Below, in pieces: positions 53,016 to 62,056 of a stretch of DNA of 64,000 nt. A program made the position numbers and the translations under genes. The first letter of the stretch is position 1; each line of letters starts with the position of its first letter. A model generated the notes under the pieces. It had not been told where the DNA came from, did no database searches, and saw only the letters and a list, made by a program, of their open reading frames with translations. Source of the stretch: DASVLX01 sp036384655 (GTDB lineage Bacteria > Actinomycetota > Actinomycetes > Mycobacteriales > Pseudonocardiaceae); the NCBI GenBank assembly GCA_036384655.1, contig DASVLX010000245.1:1-64000 (forward strand), given 5' to 3'.

Positions 53016-54440
53016 GTGCGGGTTGGTTCGGCGGCGCGGAGTGCCAGGCGGAGCTCTGCCGTCCTGGCCACCGCGGTGCTGGTAACCGTGGTGTTGGTGC
53101 CGGCGCTGCTGTGCGCTGGCTGCGGCACCGTCGTCGCCGGCCAACCCAGCCCCGCCGACGACCTGACCGCGTCGACCATCAGTCCCGCGTTCGTGCACGG
53201 CACCGACGACGGCGACACGGACCGGCTGGCCGCCACCATCGTCACGGATGTCCAGGACTACTGGCGGCAGACCTTCCCCACCATGTTCGGCGGGCCGTGG
53301 ACGAACCTTGCCGGCGGCTTCTACTCGATCGATCCCGACGACCCCGCGACGCCCGCTCCGCCCTGCGCGGACCGGGCGTCGCAGATCGCCGGCAACTCGT
53401 ACTACTGTCCCGGCGCCGACGCGATCGTCTGGGACCGCACCGCGCTGCTGCCGGTGCTGCGTGAGCAGTTCGGGGACGGCGCGCTGGTGTTGGTGCTGGC
53501 GCATGAGATGGGGCACGCGGTGCAGCACCGTGGCGGCCTCACGCCAGCGGTCGAGACCGCCGACCCGGCCGAATATCCGACGATCCTGTTGGAGTCCATG
53601 GCCGACTGCTACGCCGGCGCGTTCTTCCGCTGGGGCGTCGACGGGCATGCCCCACACCTACGGCTGGACGCCGCCGACCGGGACGCCGCCCTCAACACCC
53701 TGGTCACCTTCCGTGATCCGATCGGCACCACGGCCAGCGCCGGCGACGCGCATGGCGACGCCTTCGACCGGGTGGCGGCGTTCGTCGACGGCTACCAGCG
53801 GGGAGCCGGGTTGTGTGCCGGGATGACCGTGCACAACCGGCAGTTCACACTGCGGGAGCTGGCCGGCGCGACCGGCCAGGCGGACCACCCGGCCAACGAG
53901 ACCCTGCCGGCGTCCATCGACGCGGTGCGCTCCAGCGCCGGCGGGTACTTCGGCGGCGTCCTGGGCGGCGCCGGCCGCCCATGGCGGACCCCCACCGTCC
54001 GGCAGTCCGGCGCACTACCGAACTGCCCCGACCCGGGGTCGGCCGGTCAGGGGCCGGTGCTGTTCTGCGCCAGTACCAACGAACTGGACGTGGACACGGC
54101 CGGCCCGCTGGCCACCATCCACCGTGATCTCGGCGGCCAGGCCACGGACACGCTGGTTGCCAGCAGATACGCGCTGGCCGCTCTGGTCGCGGACGACCGC
54201 CCGACATCCGGCGGTTCGGTGCTCTGTCTGGTCGGCGCTTACACGGATCAACAGGTGCGCGGGGCTACGCTGTCGGTCGCTGATCTCGACGCCGTGGTCC
54301 AGGTGTTGCTCGACTACGACTACGCGTCGAGGGACGGCAGGGGCGCGGCCATCGGCACCGGATACGACCGGATCATGGCCTTTCGGACGGGTTTCGACGG
54401 CGGTTCGAGCGCATGTGGCCTCGCCGGACCCGCCCACTAG
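53016..54440 (+). CDS. Neutral zinc metallopeptidase-like lipoprotein (first of tandem pair)
   Basis: A 474-residue predicted exported protein. An N-terminal membrane segment ends in LLCAGC, a lipobox-like site with Cys36. The zinc-binding HEMGH motif lies near residue 166 in LVLAHEMGHAVQH, with the second acidic/tyrosine region ESMADCYAGAFFRW after it. These match the YpfJ-type (neutral zinc metallopeptidase) family. Substrate unknown. Followed six bases later by a paralogue. Confidence 0.82.
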   Translation: MRVGSAARSARRSSAVLATAVLVTVVLVPALLCAGCGTVVAGQPSPADDLTASTISPAFVHGTDDGDTDRLAATIVTDVQDYWRQTFPTMFGGPWTNLAGGFYSIDPDDPATPAPPCADRASQIAGNSYYCPGADAIVWDRTALLPVLREQFGDGALVLVLAHEMGHAVQHRGGLTPAVETADPAEYPTILLESMADCYAGAFFRWGVDGHAPHLRLDAADRDAALNTLVTFRDPIGTTASAGDAHGDAFDRVAAFVDGYQRGAGLCAGMTVHNRQFTLRELAGATGQADHPANETLPASIDAVRSSAGGYFGGVLGGAGRPWRTPTVRQSGALPNCPDPGSAGQGPVLFCASTNELDVDTAGPLATIHRDLGGQATDTLVASRYALAALVADDRPTSGGSVLCLVGAYTDQQVRGATLSVADLDAVVQVLLDYDYASRDGRGAAIGTGYDRIMAFRTGFDGGSSACGLAGPAH

Positions 54441-54476
54441 GGTGGCGTGCGCAGCGGATTCGGGACGGGGCTTGGG

Positions 54477-56054
54477 ATGGCACGACGAGCACGACGCGGC
54501 GGCGGGCGGACGGTTGCCTCGCTGATGCTGGCAACCGTGCTCACCGTGCTGACGACGGGGTTGACGGCGGCCTGCTCCGGCCCGGAGATCAGCGGCAGTG
54601 CCCAGCCCAGTGGTGAGAACGACCCGAACAGCGTGGCCGGCCTGCCGGTCACCAACGGTCCCAGCGGGCTCAGGGCGGACGTCGCGCCCGCCAAGCTCAC
54701 CGTGAAGGGCACCGACAAAGGCGAGACCGACCAGCTCGCCGAGGACGCCCTGTCGGACATCTACGCCTACTGGTCCCAGGAGATGCCGAAGGACTTCGGC
54801 AAGGACTTCACTCCGCCGAAGAAGCTGATCTCGTACGACTCCACCAAGAGCAGCTTCACGGACTGCGGCCAGAACATCAATTCGGTGCAGAACGCGTTCT
54901 ACTGCCCCACCGAGGACACCGTGTCCTGGGACCGGGCCGTGCTGCTGCCGGAACTGCAGCGGCAGTTCGGGCAGATGGCGGTGGTACTGGTTTTCGCCCA
55001 TGAGATGGGCCATCTCGTGCAGTTCCACATCGGCGCCGTGAACACGTCCACCGACACGATCATCAAGGAACAGCAGGCGGACTGCTACGCCGGTTCGTTC
55101 ATGCGCTGGACCGCCGAGGGCAACGCACCACACTTCCAACTGTCCACAGGGGACGGACTGGATCAGGTGATGGCCGCGATGCTGCTGTTCCGTGATCCGA
55201 CCGGGTCGACGGACACCGGGCCGGACGCGCACGGCACCGCGTTCGACCGGATCACCGCGTTCCAGTACGGCTTCGAGGACGGGCCGCAGCGGTGCAACCA
55301 GATCAACGCGCAGGAGATCCGGCAGCGGGTCACCGAACTCGGCTTCACCAACGCCAGCGAGGCACAGACCAACGACAACCTGCCGGTGAACGACCAGACC
55401 CTGGCCTATCTGCAGACCAGCCTGGACGACAGCTTCACCGCGACGAAGTCGTTCGAGCCGCCGCGCATCACCGCCAGCGGCAACGGCTCCTGCGGTGACG
55501 GGTCCCCCAACACGCCACCGGCCAGCTACTGCGCCACCGCCAACGAGGTGAGCATCGACGAGACCCGGCTTCAGGCGATCGCGACGCCACCGGGGGACGG
55601 CACGCTGAGCACCGACGCCTCCGGAATCGGGGACTTCGCCGCGTTCGCGGAGATCGCCTCGCGCTATGTGCTGGCCGTGCAGAGCAACGACAAGTTGTCC
55701 ATCAGCGACACCACTGGCACGGACACGGCAGGCACCGACACGGCAGGCACCGACGCGGACAGGGGCACCAGCAGCACCGGTGGCGCCGGCGTGGGCGCCG
55801 ATGCCGGGCTACGCACCGCCTGTCTCACCGGTGCCTGGGCCGGCATCGCCCGGCATGGCACCAGCGATCCGAACAACAAGCTCCGGCTCGGCTCCGACGA
55901 CCTGGACAAGGCGGTGGCGGAGCTGCTGTCCAGCAACAGCCTGATCGCCTCCGACAACAGCGGACATGTGGTGCCCGCCGGCTTCACGCGCATCACGGCA
56001 TTCCGGACCGGATTTCTGCAAGGTGCCAAGACCTGCACGAACCAATACCCCTAG
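54477..56054 (+). CDS. Neutral zinc metallopeptidase-like lipoprotein (second of tandem pair)
   Basis: A 525-residue paralogue of the preceding protein with the same order of motifs: signal region ending LTAACSG (lipobox-like, Cys33), VLVFAHEMGHLVQF zinc motif, QQADCYAGSFMRW and a long C-terminal domain. A linker contains three GTDTA units from a 15-bp repeat. The GTG at 54447 is an alternative start. Its stop (TAG) shares the CTAG tetranucleotide with the stop of the convergent thioredoxin-like gene. Confidence 0.82.
   Translation: MARRARRGGGRTVASLMLATVLTVLTTGLTAACSGPEISGSAQPSGENDPNSVAGLPVTNGPSGLRADVAPAKLTVKGTDKGETDQLAEDALSDIYAYWSQEMPKDFGKDFTPPKKLISYDSTKSSFTDCGQNINSVQNAFYCPTEDTVSWDRAVLLPELQRQFGQMAVVLVFAHEMGHLVQFHIGAVNTSTDTIIKEQQADCYAGSFMRWTAEGNAPHFQLSTGDGLDQVMAAMLLFRDPTGSTDTGPDAHGTAFDRITAFQYGFEDGPQRCNQINAQEIRQRVTELGFTNASEAQTNDNLPVNDQTLAYLQTSLDDSFTATKSFEPPRITASGNGSCGDGSPNTPPASYCATANEVSIDETRLQAIATPPGDGTLSTDASGIGDFAAFAEIASRYVLAVQSNDKLSISDTTGTDTAGTDTAGTDADRGTSSTGGAGVGADAGLRTACLTGAWAGIARHGTSDPNNKLRLGSDDLDKAVAELLSSNSLIASDNSGHVVPAGFTRITAFRTGFLQGAKTCTNQYP
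55716..55760. repeat. 15-bp tandem repeat in second metallopeptidase gene
   Basis: Three copies of GGCACCGACACGGCA (the first and last with changes), coding for Gly-Thr-Asp-Thr-Ala units in a linker. Confidence 0.88.
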
Positions 56055-57073
56055 AACAGCGCGCTGGCCAGCTGGCGGCGGGCTTTCGCCACCTGCGGGT
56101 CGTCCGGGGGGAAAAGCTCGAACAGCTCCACCAACTGCTTGCGGACCCGCTCGCGGTCGTCACCGGAGCTGCGACGGACCGCGGCGATCAGCCGTGTGAA
56201 GGCGGCCTCGACCTGCTGGCCGGCCAGTTCGGTGTCGGCGGCGGCGATCTGCGCCTCGACATCGTCCGGTGCGGCGTCCGCGCGGGCCACCGCGGCCGGG
56301 TCGGCCTTCGAGATCCTGGCCAGGAAGTGCACCTGGGCGAGTGCGATCTTGGCGTCCTCGTTGGCCGGTTCCTCGTCGAGAACGTGCTGGTAGATGCCCT
56401 CGGCGGCAGCGAAGTCGCCCCGGTCGATGGCGGCCTCGGCCTCGGCGAACCTCGGATCCTGCGACTCCTCGACGGGCTCGGCCGGCTCGGCCCCGCCGGC
56501 GTTCTGCTCGGCCGCGCGGATGCCCGGCATCCGGTCCCGCAGCGCGTCGAGCAGCGCCTTGATCCAGTCCCGGATCTGTGGCTCGGGCAGCGCGCCCGCG
56601 AAGGCGTCAACCGGCTGTCCGGCCGCGATCGCCACCACCATCGGAATGGACTGGACGCCGAAGAGCTGCGCGATGCGCGGGTTGGCGTCCACGTCGATCT
56701 TGGCCAGGCTCCACGTGCCACCGGAGGCGGCGGCCAGCTTCTCCAGCACCGGTGACAGCTGCTTGCAGGGGCCACACCAGCTCGCCCACAGGTCGACGAG
56801 CACCGGGACCTGCATCGACCGCTCGATCACATCGGTCTGGAAGGTCGCCTCGGTCACGTCGATGACGGCGCCACTGGTGGAGCCGTTGGTCGAACCGCCG
56901 GTTGAGCCGGCTCCGGCGGACCCACCGTTCGGGGACGCGCCGGCGGATGCCGCGGGGCGCTGCTGCGCCGCGCGAGCCGCCTCCGCCCGCGCCTTGACCG
57001 CGGACAGATCAACCGCACCGGACAGGGCGGCGGAAAGAGCGGCTGCGTTCTGGCGTGGATTGGGCCTTGTCAC
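56051..57073 (-). CDS. Thioredoxin-fold tetratricopeptide protein, CnoX/YbbN-like
   Basis: A 340-residue protein: a disordered Ala/Gly/Ser-rich N-terminus with GGSTNGSTSG, a thioredoxin domain (about 68-175) with an intact WCGPC (Cys100, Cys103), and a C-terminal TPR-like half (about 200-335). Homologous to YbbN/CnoX, which is a chaperone-type holdase in proteobacteria; here the active CXXC suggests redox activity. A thioredoxin gene stands in the same place near glgB in mycobacteria (Rv1324). Confidence 0.9.
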   Translation of the reverse strand: MTRPNPRQNAAALSAALSGAVDLSAVKARAEAARAAQQRPAASAGASPNGGSAGAGSTGGSTNGSTSGAVIDVTEATFQTDVIERSMQVPVLVDLWASWCGPCKQLSPVLEKLAAASGGTWSLAKIDVDANPRIAQLFGVQSIPMVVAIAAGQPVDAFAGALPEPQIRDWIKALLDALRDRMPGIRAAEQNAGGAEPAEPVEESQDPRFAEAEAAIDRGDFAAAEGIYQHVLDEEPANEDAKIALAQVHFLARISKADPAAVARADAAPDDVEAQIAAADTELAGQQVEAAFTRLIAAVRRSSGDDRERVRKQLVELFELFPPDDPQVAKARRQLASALF

Positions 57074-57355
57074 ATGTCCATCCTGACACGTCCGTCACAC
57101 CGCTCGTCCGCACCCGGTCCCCACCACCCGGGTGAACCCCACCTCGACCCGCGAGCGCCGTGGGCGCACCGGCGCGCGGCGGCACGACGAAGCCGACCGC
57201 GGCGGCCTGATCGACGGGCGACCCGTTCCCCCGAAAGGGCCGTGCATAACCCGAAAGTGCTGGTCATCGGGCCGCCAGCGCACGCGAAACACACGGGGGC
57301 CGGGTGATGATGGGTGGGTGGACCGGTTATCGGTCGGGGATCGGGGAGCACACGG

Positions 57356-58780
57356 GTGGACCGGGACAGCGGCCGCGGGGAGCGGCGCCGCCATGGACGA
57401 CACGCCAGGGTCGACGAAACCGCCGGCCGGCGATGGCGGCTGCTCACCGGCCACATCGTGGTCGGGCTGGTATCGCTGCTCGTGCTGGGCATGACCGGGT
57501 ACGGCTGGGCGACCTACCAGAACCTCGCCGAGAGCGTGCACCGGTCGCCGGGCCAGCTCGCCGGGATCGCGGCATCGCTGGACGGCGACACCAACATCCT
57601 GATCATGGGGCTGGACAGCCGGCTGGACGAGAACGGCAATCCGCTGCCGCAGGGCATCTACGACGCGCTGCACGCGGGTGGCGCCGCCGACGGCGGGCAG
57701 AACGCGAACGTGCTGATGCTGCTGCACGTGCCGGCGAACGGTGGCGCCGCCACCGCGATCTCCATCCCGCGCGACGACTATGTCGCGCTGCCCGGCTGCC
57801 CGGACGGCCAGTGCAAGGGCAAGATCAAACAGGCCTACGGTCTGGCCTTCGACCAAGAGGGCAAGCTGCTGGCCAGCCAGGGTGTGCCGGACTCGCCGGC
57901 CCGCGAGCAGCAGAAACGCGACGCCGGGCGGGCGGCCGAGATCGCCACCGTCGAGCAGTTCCTCGGCGGCGTGCCGATCGACCACTTCGTGGAGATCACG
58001 CTGGTCGCGTTCTTCGAGATCGCGCAGGTCGTGCAGCCGATCACGGTGTGCCTGCTGGCAGCCACCCACGACAGTTACTCCGGAGCCAGCTTCGCCGCCG
58101 GCAGGCAGGCGATCGACGCCTCGCAGGCGCTGGCCTTCGTGCGGCAACGGCGCGACGACCAGCGGAGCGACACCTACTACAACAACTTCACCGACCTGGA
58201 CCGGGAACGCCGGCAGCAGGCATTCATCGCGTCGCTGGCCTACCAGCTCAAGCAGGCCGGCACGTTCACCAACCCGAGCAAGATGTCCGACATCCTGCGG
58301 GTGGCCTCCCAGAACATCGCCGTCGACAGCGGCCTCGACCTGCTCACCTTCGCCTCCCAGGCGGCCAGTCTGACCAGCGGGAACATCACCTTCTACACGC
58401 TTCCGGTGGACCATTTCGGCACCAACTCGGGCGGCGAGTCGGTCAACTTCGTCGATCTCCCGCTGATCCAGCGCACCGTGCACACCCTGCTCTACGGCGA
58501 CTCGTCCGCCCCCAGCACAGCCACCAGCACCGGTCCGGAGGGCGGCACGACACCGGCCGGTCCGACGCCCGAGACGGCCAACGCCCCCAGCACGATCACC
58601 CCCAGCACCACCACCCCCAGCACCACCATGCCGACCGCGACGACCTCAGGTGAGACGACCTCAGGCGAGACGACTTCCATCACCCCGGTGCCCGGTGCGA
58701 ACGGCCCGGCCGGATCGCCCGGACCCGCGCCAACCGACCTCAGTGAACTGCCCGGCGGCGGAATTCCGTGCGTCAAGTAG
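57356..58780 (+). CDS. LytR-CpsA-Psr (LCP) family cell wall ligase
   Basis: A 474-residue membrane protein with a cytoplasmic Arg-rich start, one transmembrane helix (about 34-54, IVVGLVSLLVLGMTGYGWA) and an extracellular LCP domain: TNILIMGLDSR, SIPRDDYVAL, AFVRQRR and the GGVPIDHFVEI region. LCP enzymes transfer wall polysaccharides (arabinogalactan, teichoic acid) from lipid carriers to peptidoglycan. The C-terminus is a Thr/Ser/Pro-rich tail with internal repeats. The start is set by GGGGAG eight bases ahead of the GTG; an earlier GTG is possible. Confidence 0.9.
   Translation: MDRDSGRGERRRHGRHARVDETAGRRWRLLTGHIVVGLVSLLVLGMTGYGWATYQNLAESVHRSPGQLAGIAASLDGDTNILIMGLDSRLDENGNPLPQGIYDALHAGGAADGGQNANVLMLLHVPANGGAATAISIPRDDYVALPGCPDGQCKGKIKQAYGLAFDQEGKLLASQGVPDSPAREQQKRDAGRAAEIATVEQFLGGVPIDHFVEITLVAFFEIAQVVQPITVCLLAATHDSYSGASFAAGRQAIDASQALAFVRQRRDDQRSDTYYNNFTDLDRERRQQAFIASLAYQLKQAGTFTNPSKMSDILRVASQNIAVDSGLDLLTFASQAASLTSGNITFYTLPVDHFGTNSGGESVNFVDLPLIQRTVHTLLYGDSSAPSTATSTGPEGGTTPAGPTPETANAPSTITPSTTTPSTTMPTATTSGETTSGETTSITPVPGANGPAGSPGPAPTDLSELPGGGIPCVK
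58640..58677. repeat. 15-bp tandem repeat in LCP gene
   Basis: About 2.5 copies of ACGACCTCAGGTGAG, adding Thr-Thr-Ser-Gly-Glu units to the wall-facing tail; Pro-Ser-Thr-Thr repeats precede it. Confidence 0.85.
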
Positions 58781-58827
58781 CGAGCCCACTCCCGCGACCG
58801 CCATACCCGCTGATAGCTTCGGTTGTC

Positions 58828-59328
58828 ATGACCCGACCGCTGCCGTTCGACCCTATCGACCGTGCGGCCACGCTGTGGGAGGAGCGGATCGGCCCCGCGC
58901 ACACGATGGCCGCGGTAACGAACGTCATGCGCGTGCAGCAGATCCTGCTGTCCGCCGCCGACAACGCGCTGCGTCCGCACGGGCTGACCTTCGCCCGCTA
59001 TGAGGCCCTGGTCCTGCTCTATTTCTCCCGCGCCGGAAGCCTGCCCATGCGCGTGATGGGACAACGGCTCCAGGTGCACCCGACCAGCGTGACCAACATC
59101 GTGGACCGGCTGGAGGCCGACGGCCTGGTGAAGCGCACCCCGCATCCCACCGACCGCCGCACCACGCTGGTCGAGATCACCGAGACCGGCAGAGACCGGC
59201 GGGTGGCCGCGACCGAGGCGCTCACCAGCATCCGATTCGGCCTGTGTGGCCTCACCGACCGGCAGACCCAGCAACTCACCGAACTGCTCACCAAGGTGCG
59301 CCGGGCGACCGGTGACTTCGAGGACTGA
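58828..59328 (+). CDS. MarR family transcriptional regulator
   Basis: A 166-residue winged-helix regulator: RYEALVLLYFSRAGSLPMRVM, the recognition helix HPTSVTNIVDRLEADGLV, the wing RTPHPTDRRTTLVEIT, and dimerisation helices at both ends. The ligand and targets are unknown. It may regulate the downstream gene or itself; no clear palindrome was seen upstream. Confidence 0.92.
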   Translation: MTRPLPFDPIDRAATLWEERIGPAHTMAAVTNVMRVQQILLSAADNALRPHGLTFARYEALVLLYFSRAGSLPMRVMGQRLQVHPTSVTNIVDRLEADGLVKRTPHPTDRRTTLVEITETGRDRRVAATEALTSIRFGLCGLTDRQTQQLTELLTKVRRATGDFED

Positions 59329-59442
59329 ACTCACCGGGACTGAAACTCCAGGGACCGAGACTTCGAAGAACATTCCGAGGACAGCAGCTTCGGAGGCAGG
59401 AACTTCCGAAGACAGGAACTTCGTCGACGGGGAGGCCTCATC
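59329..59442. repeat. Imperfect repeat-rich spacer before manA
   Basis: The DNA consists largely of degenerate GGAACTTC / GACTTCGA / GGGACTGAA units; AGGAACTTC occurs twice. It looks like a decayed tandem array in the gap between the MarR and manA genes. Confidence 0.5.
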
Positions 59443-60465
59443 ATGGTGATCGGCCCGGTCAAGCTTCCGGCCAATCAGCCACGCCAGTTCTATGCCGGTG
59501 GTCAGGCGATCGCCGAACTACGCGGGGTCCCGCGCGTCGACGAGTTCCGGCCCGAGGACTGGGTCGCGTCCACCACGACCCGGTTCGGCCAGCAGCTTGA
59601 CGGGCTGTCCACCCTGCCGGACGGTCTGCTGCTGCGCGACGCCATCAAGGCCGCGCCACGCGCGTGGCTGGGCGCCGACCATGTGACCGCCTTCGGGGCC
59701 GACCCCGCGCTGCTGGTGAAGCTGCTGGACGCTGGCCAGCGGCTGCCGGTGCACTGCCATCCGTCCGACGAGTTCGCCCACCAGCATTTCGGCTGCCGGT
59801 TCGGCAAGACCGAGGCATGGGCGGTGATCGGGGTCGGCGACAACCCGGATCCCACCGTCCACATTGGCTTCTCGAAGGCGGTCACCGCGGAGCAGCTGGC
59901 CGGCTGGGTCGCCAACCAGGACCGGGCCGCGATGATCGGCGCGCTGAACAGCGTGCCGGTCGCGCCAGGCGACGCGGTGTTCATCCCGGCCGGGCTGCCG
60001 CACGCGATCGGGCGCGATGTGTTCGTGGTCGAACTGCAACAGCCGACCGACCTGTCGATCACGCTGGAATGGCGGGACTTCCTGGCCGACGAACGGGCCG
60101 GCCACCTCGGCATCGGTTTCGACGCGGCGCTGGGCTGCGTGGACCGCGCCGACTGGGGCGCCGGCGAGCGGTTCCGGTCGCTGGTCCGGCATGCCGGGGA
60201 CGGCGAACCGCTGATGGACCTGTTCGGCGCGCGGGCCGACGCCTTCTTCCGGGCCCAGCGGCTACGCGTCGACGGCGCGATCGAACTGGAACCGTCGTTC
60301 GCGGTGTTGATCACGCTGGACGGTGCCGGCCTGCTGCACACCGAGCGTGGTGGCAGTGTCGACGTGACGGCGGGCGACACCCTCGTCGTTCCGTACGAGG
60401 CCGGGGCATCGACGCTGACCGGTGAGCTGACCGCGATCCGCGCCCGGCCACCGAAGACGCACTGA
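59443..60465 (+). CDS. manA: Class I mannose-6-phosphate isomerase
   Basis: A 340-residue two-cupin enzyme converting fructose 6-phosphate and mannose 6-phosphate, needed for GDP-mannose and mannosylated wall components. Zinc-site elements PVHCHPSDEFAHQHFG and KTEAWAVIG, and the second cupin stretch FIPAGLPHAIG, are present. The protein is shorter than enteric ManA, as in other small class I forms. Confidence 0.9.
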   Translation: MVIGPVKLPANQPRQFYAGGQAIAELRGVPRVDEFRPEDWVASTTTRFGQQLDGLSTLPDGLLLRDAIKAAPRAWLGADHVTAFGADPALLVKLLDAGQRLPVHCHPSDEFAHQHFGCRFGKTEAWAVIGVGDNPDPTVHIGFSKAVTAEQLAGWVANQDRAAMIGALNSVPVAPGDAVFIPAGLPHAIGRDVFVVELQQPTDLSITLEWRDFLADERAGHLGIGFDAALGCVDRADWGAGERFRSLVRHAGDGEPLMDLFGARADAFFRAQRLRVDGAIELEPSFAVLITLDGAGLLHTERGGSVDVTAGDTLVVPYEAGASTLTGELTAIRARPPKTH

Positions 60466-60489
60466 AGGATCACCCGTGGGGTGGCGACC

Positions 60490-61509
60490 ATGACCGAGAG
60501 CCTCGCGTTCGACCGGCTTGAGTCGTACCGGCGCGAACTGACCCGGTACTGCTATCGCATGCTCGCCTCTCCGCACGACGCCGAGGACGCCGTGCAGGAC
60601 ACGCTGATGCGGGCGTGGCGTGGGCTCGATCGGTTCGACGAGGGCCTCGGTGGCGTGCGGCCGTGGCTGTACCGGATAGCGACGAATGTCTGCCTGGACA
60701 TGCTGAAGGGCCGTCAGCGGCGGGCACTGCCGGTCGAACTCGGTCCGCCCGGCGATGGCGGATCCGCGATGGGCGACGCGCGGCCCGAGGCGACCTGGGT
60801 GCGGCCGATTCCCGACGCACTGCTCGCCGACGACGACGCCGACCCGGCGGCGGTGGCGATCGGGCATGAGACCGTGCGGCTCGCGTTCATCGCGGCGCTT
60901 CAGCACCTCGCTCCGCGCCAGCGTGCCGTGCTGATCCTCCGTGACGTGCTGAGCTGGCACGCCCGAGAGGTGGCGCGGCTGCTCGACGCCAGTGAGGACG
61001 CCGTCAACGGAGCGCTGAAACGGGCCCGCGCGACGCTCGCCAGTGCCCATCCGTCGGCCGGCCCACCGCCCACCACGCCGGCCCACCCCGGGGTTGACCG
61101 TGCGCTGCTCGACCGGTACGTCGACGCGTTCGAGCGCTACGACGTGGACGCGCTGGTCGCGCTGCTGCGCGAGGACGCGATCATCGCGATGCCGCCGTTC
61201 GAGCTCTGGCTGCGGGGCCGGGCGGACATCAGGATGTTCCTCGCCGCGATGCGGGACGAGGGCGGCCACGACCGGGTGCTGCCGATCCACGCGAACGACT
61301 GCCCGGCCGTCGCGGTGTATCGCCCCAGCTCGGCCGGCGTGCCGGAACCGTACGCGATCATGGTCCTGGAGATCGCGGACGGCGCGATCGCGGCGATCTA
61401 CGCGTTCCTGGACACGTCCCTGTTCTCCGCGTTCGGTCTTCCCGCCGACCGTCTTCCCGCCGACGGTCTTCCCGCCGGCGACCAGTTTCCGCCGCCCACC
61501 CGGTTGTAG
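60490..61509 (+). CDS. ECF-type sigma-70 factor with C-terminal SnoaL-like domain
   Basis: A 339-residue sigma factor. Region 2 (about 10-75, DAEDAVQDTLMRAWRGL), region 4 (about 135-190, ALQHLAPRQRAVLILRDVLS, LDASEDAVNGALKRAR) and a fused SnoaL-like/NTF2 domain (about 205-315) are seen. Such factors lack an anti-sigma gene and are thought to be controlled by their own C-terminal domain. The extreme C-terminus has LPADR-LPADG-LPAGD repeats from a 15-bp DNA repeat. ATG at 60490 or GTG three codons earlier. The SRPBCC gene follows and is a probable target or partner. Confidence 0.9.
   Translation: MTESLAFDRLESYRRELTRYCYRMLASPHDAEDAVQDTLMRAWRGLDRFDEGLGGVRPWLYRIATNVCLDMLKGRQRRALPVELGPPGDGGSAMGDARPEATWVRPIPDALLADDDADPAAVAIGHETVRLAFIAALQHLAPRQRAVLILRDVLSWHAREVARLLDASEDAVNGALKRARATLASAHPSAGPPPTTPAHPGVDRALLDRYVDAFERYDVDALVALLREDAIIAMPPFELWLRGRADIRMFLAAMRDEGGHDRVLPIHANDCPAVAVYRPSSAGVPEPYAIMVLEIADGAIAAIYAFLDTSLFSAFGLPADRLPADGLPAGDQFPPPTRL
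61435..61479. repeat. 15-bp tandem repeat in sigma factor gene
   Basis: Three copies of GGTCTTCCCGCCGAC (one base change each in copies 2 and 3), giving repeated Leu-Pro-Ala-Asp/Gly units at the protein end. Confidence 0.9.
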
Positions 61510-61563
61510 GAGGTGGACGGTGCGCGTCGCGCCGTCCACACCGACGACAGGAGCGTGACGACA

Positions 61564-62028
61564 ATGCGGGACTTCAGCACGGAATTCACCGTCGAGCAGA
61601 CCCCGGAGCAGGTGTTCGCGGCGATCACCAACGTCCGCGGCTGGTGGTCCGGCGACATCGAGGGCGTGACCGACCAACTCGGTGCCGAGTTTGGCTACCG
61701 CTACCGGGACATCCACTATTCCAGGCAGCGGATCACCGAGCTGACGCCCTGCCGCCTGGTCAGGTGGAAGGTGCTGGACGCCTACCTGGACTTCACCGAC
61801 GATCCTCGCGAATGGGTCGGCAGCGAGATCGTCTTCGAGATCGCGCCCGAGGGCGACCGGACCGTCCTGCGATTCAGCCATGTCGGGCTGACACCCGACA
61901 GTGAATGCTACGAGAAGTGCTCGTCCGCGTGGGCCTTCTACATCAACGACAGTCTCCGGGAGCTGATCACAACCGGCAAGGGGGCGCCCAACCCTGTCGA
62001 GAACGACGATCCCGAACCAGCGCGGTAA
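61564..62028 (+). CDS. SRPBCC (AHSA1-like) domain protein
   Basis: A 154-residue single START-like domain: FTVEQTPEQVFAAITNVRGWW at the start and FSHVGLTPDSECYEKCSSAW in the C-terminal helix. Members bind hydrophobic small molecules or assist Hsp90-type proteins; in actinobacteria they are often found next to sigma factors or ArsR regulators. The ATG at 61564 is preferred; a GTG three codons ahead is close behind an AGGAG. 54 bp after the sigma gene. Confidence 0.87.
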   Translation: MRDFSTEFTVEQTPEQVFAAITNVRGWWSGDIEGVTDQLGAEFGYRYRDIHYSRQRITELTPCRLVRWKVLDAYLDFTDDPREWVGSEIVFEIAPEGDRTVLRFSHVGLTPDSECYEKCSSAWAFYINDSLRELITTGKGAPNPVENDDPEPAR

Positions 62029-62032
62029 TGGA

Positions 62033-62055
62033 CCCGCCGCCGCTCCGGCGGCGGG
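62033..62055. terminator. Bidirectional terminator hairpin
   Basis: CCCGCCGCCG pairs with CGGCGGCGGG around a three-base loop, between the convergent SRPBCC and meaB genes. Confidence 0.82.
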
Positions 62056-62056
62056 C

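Noticed and set aside
50066..53245. Over 1000-codon open frame antisense to glgB and the DUF4389 gene
   Set aside because: It crosses two well-supported genes and shows no domain.
57304..58653. Second long frame overlapping the LCP gene on the same strand
   Set aside because: Arg/Ala/Gly-rich out-of-frame reading; all LCP motifs are in the other frame.
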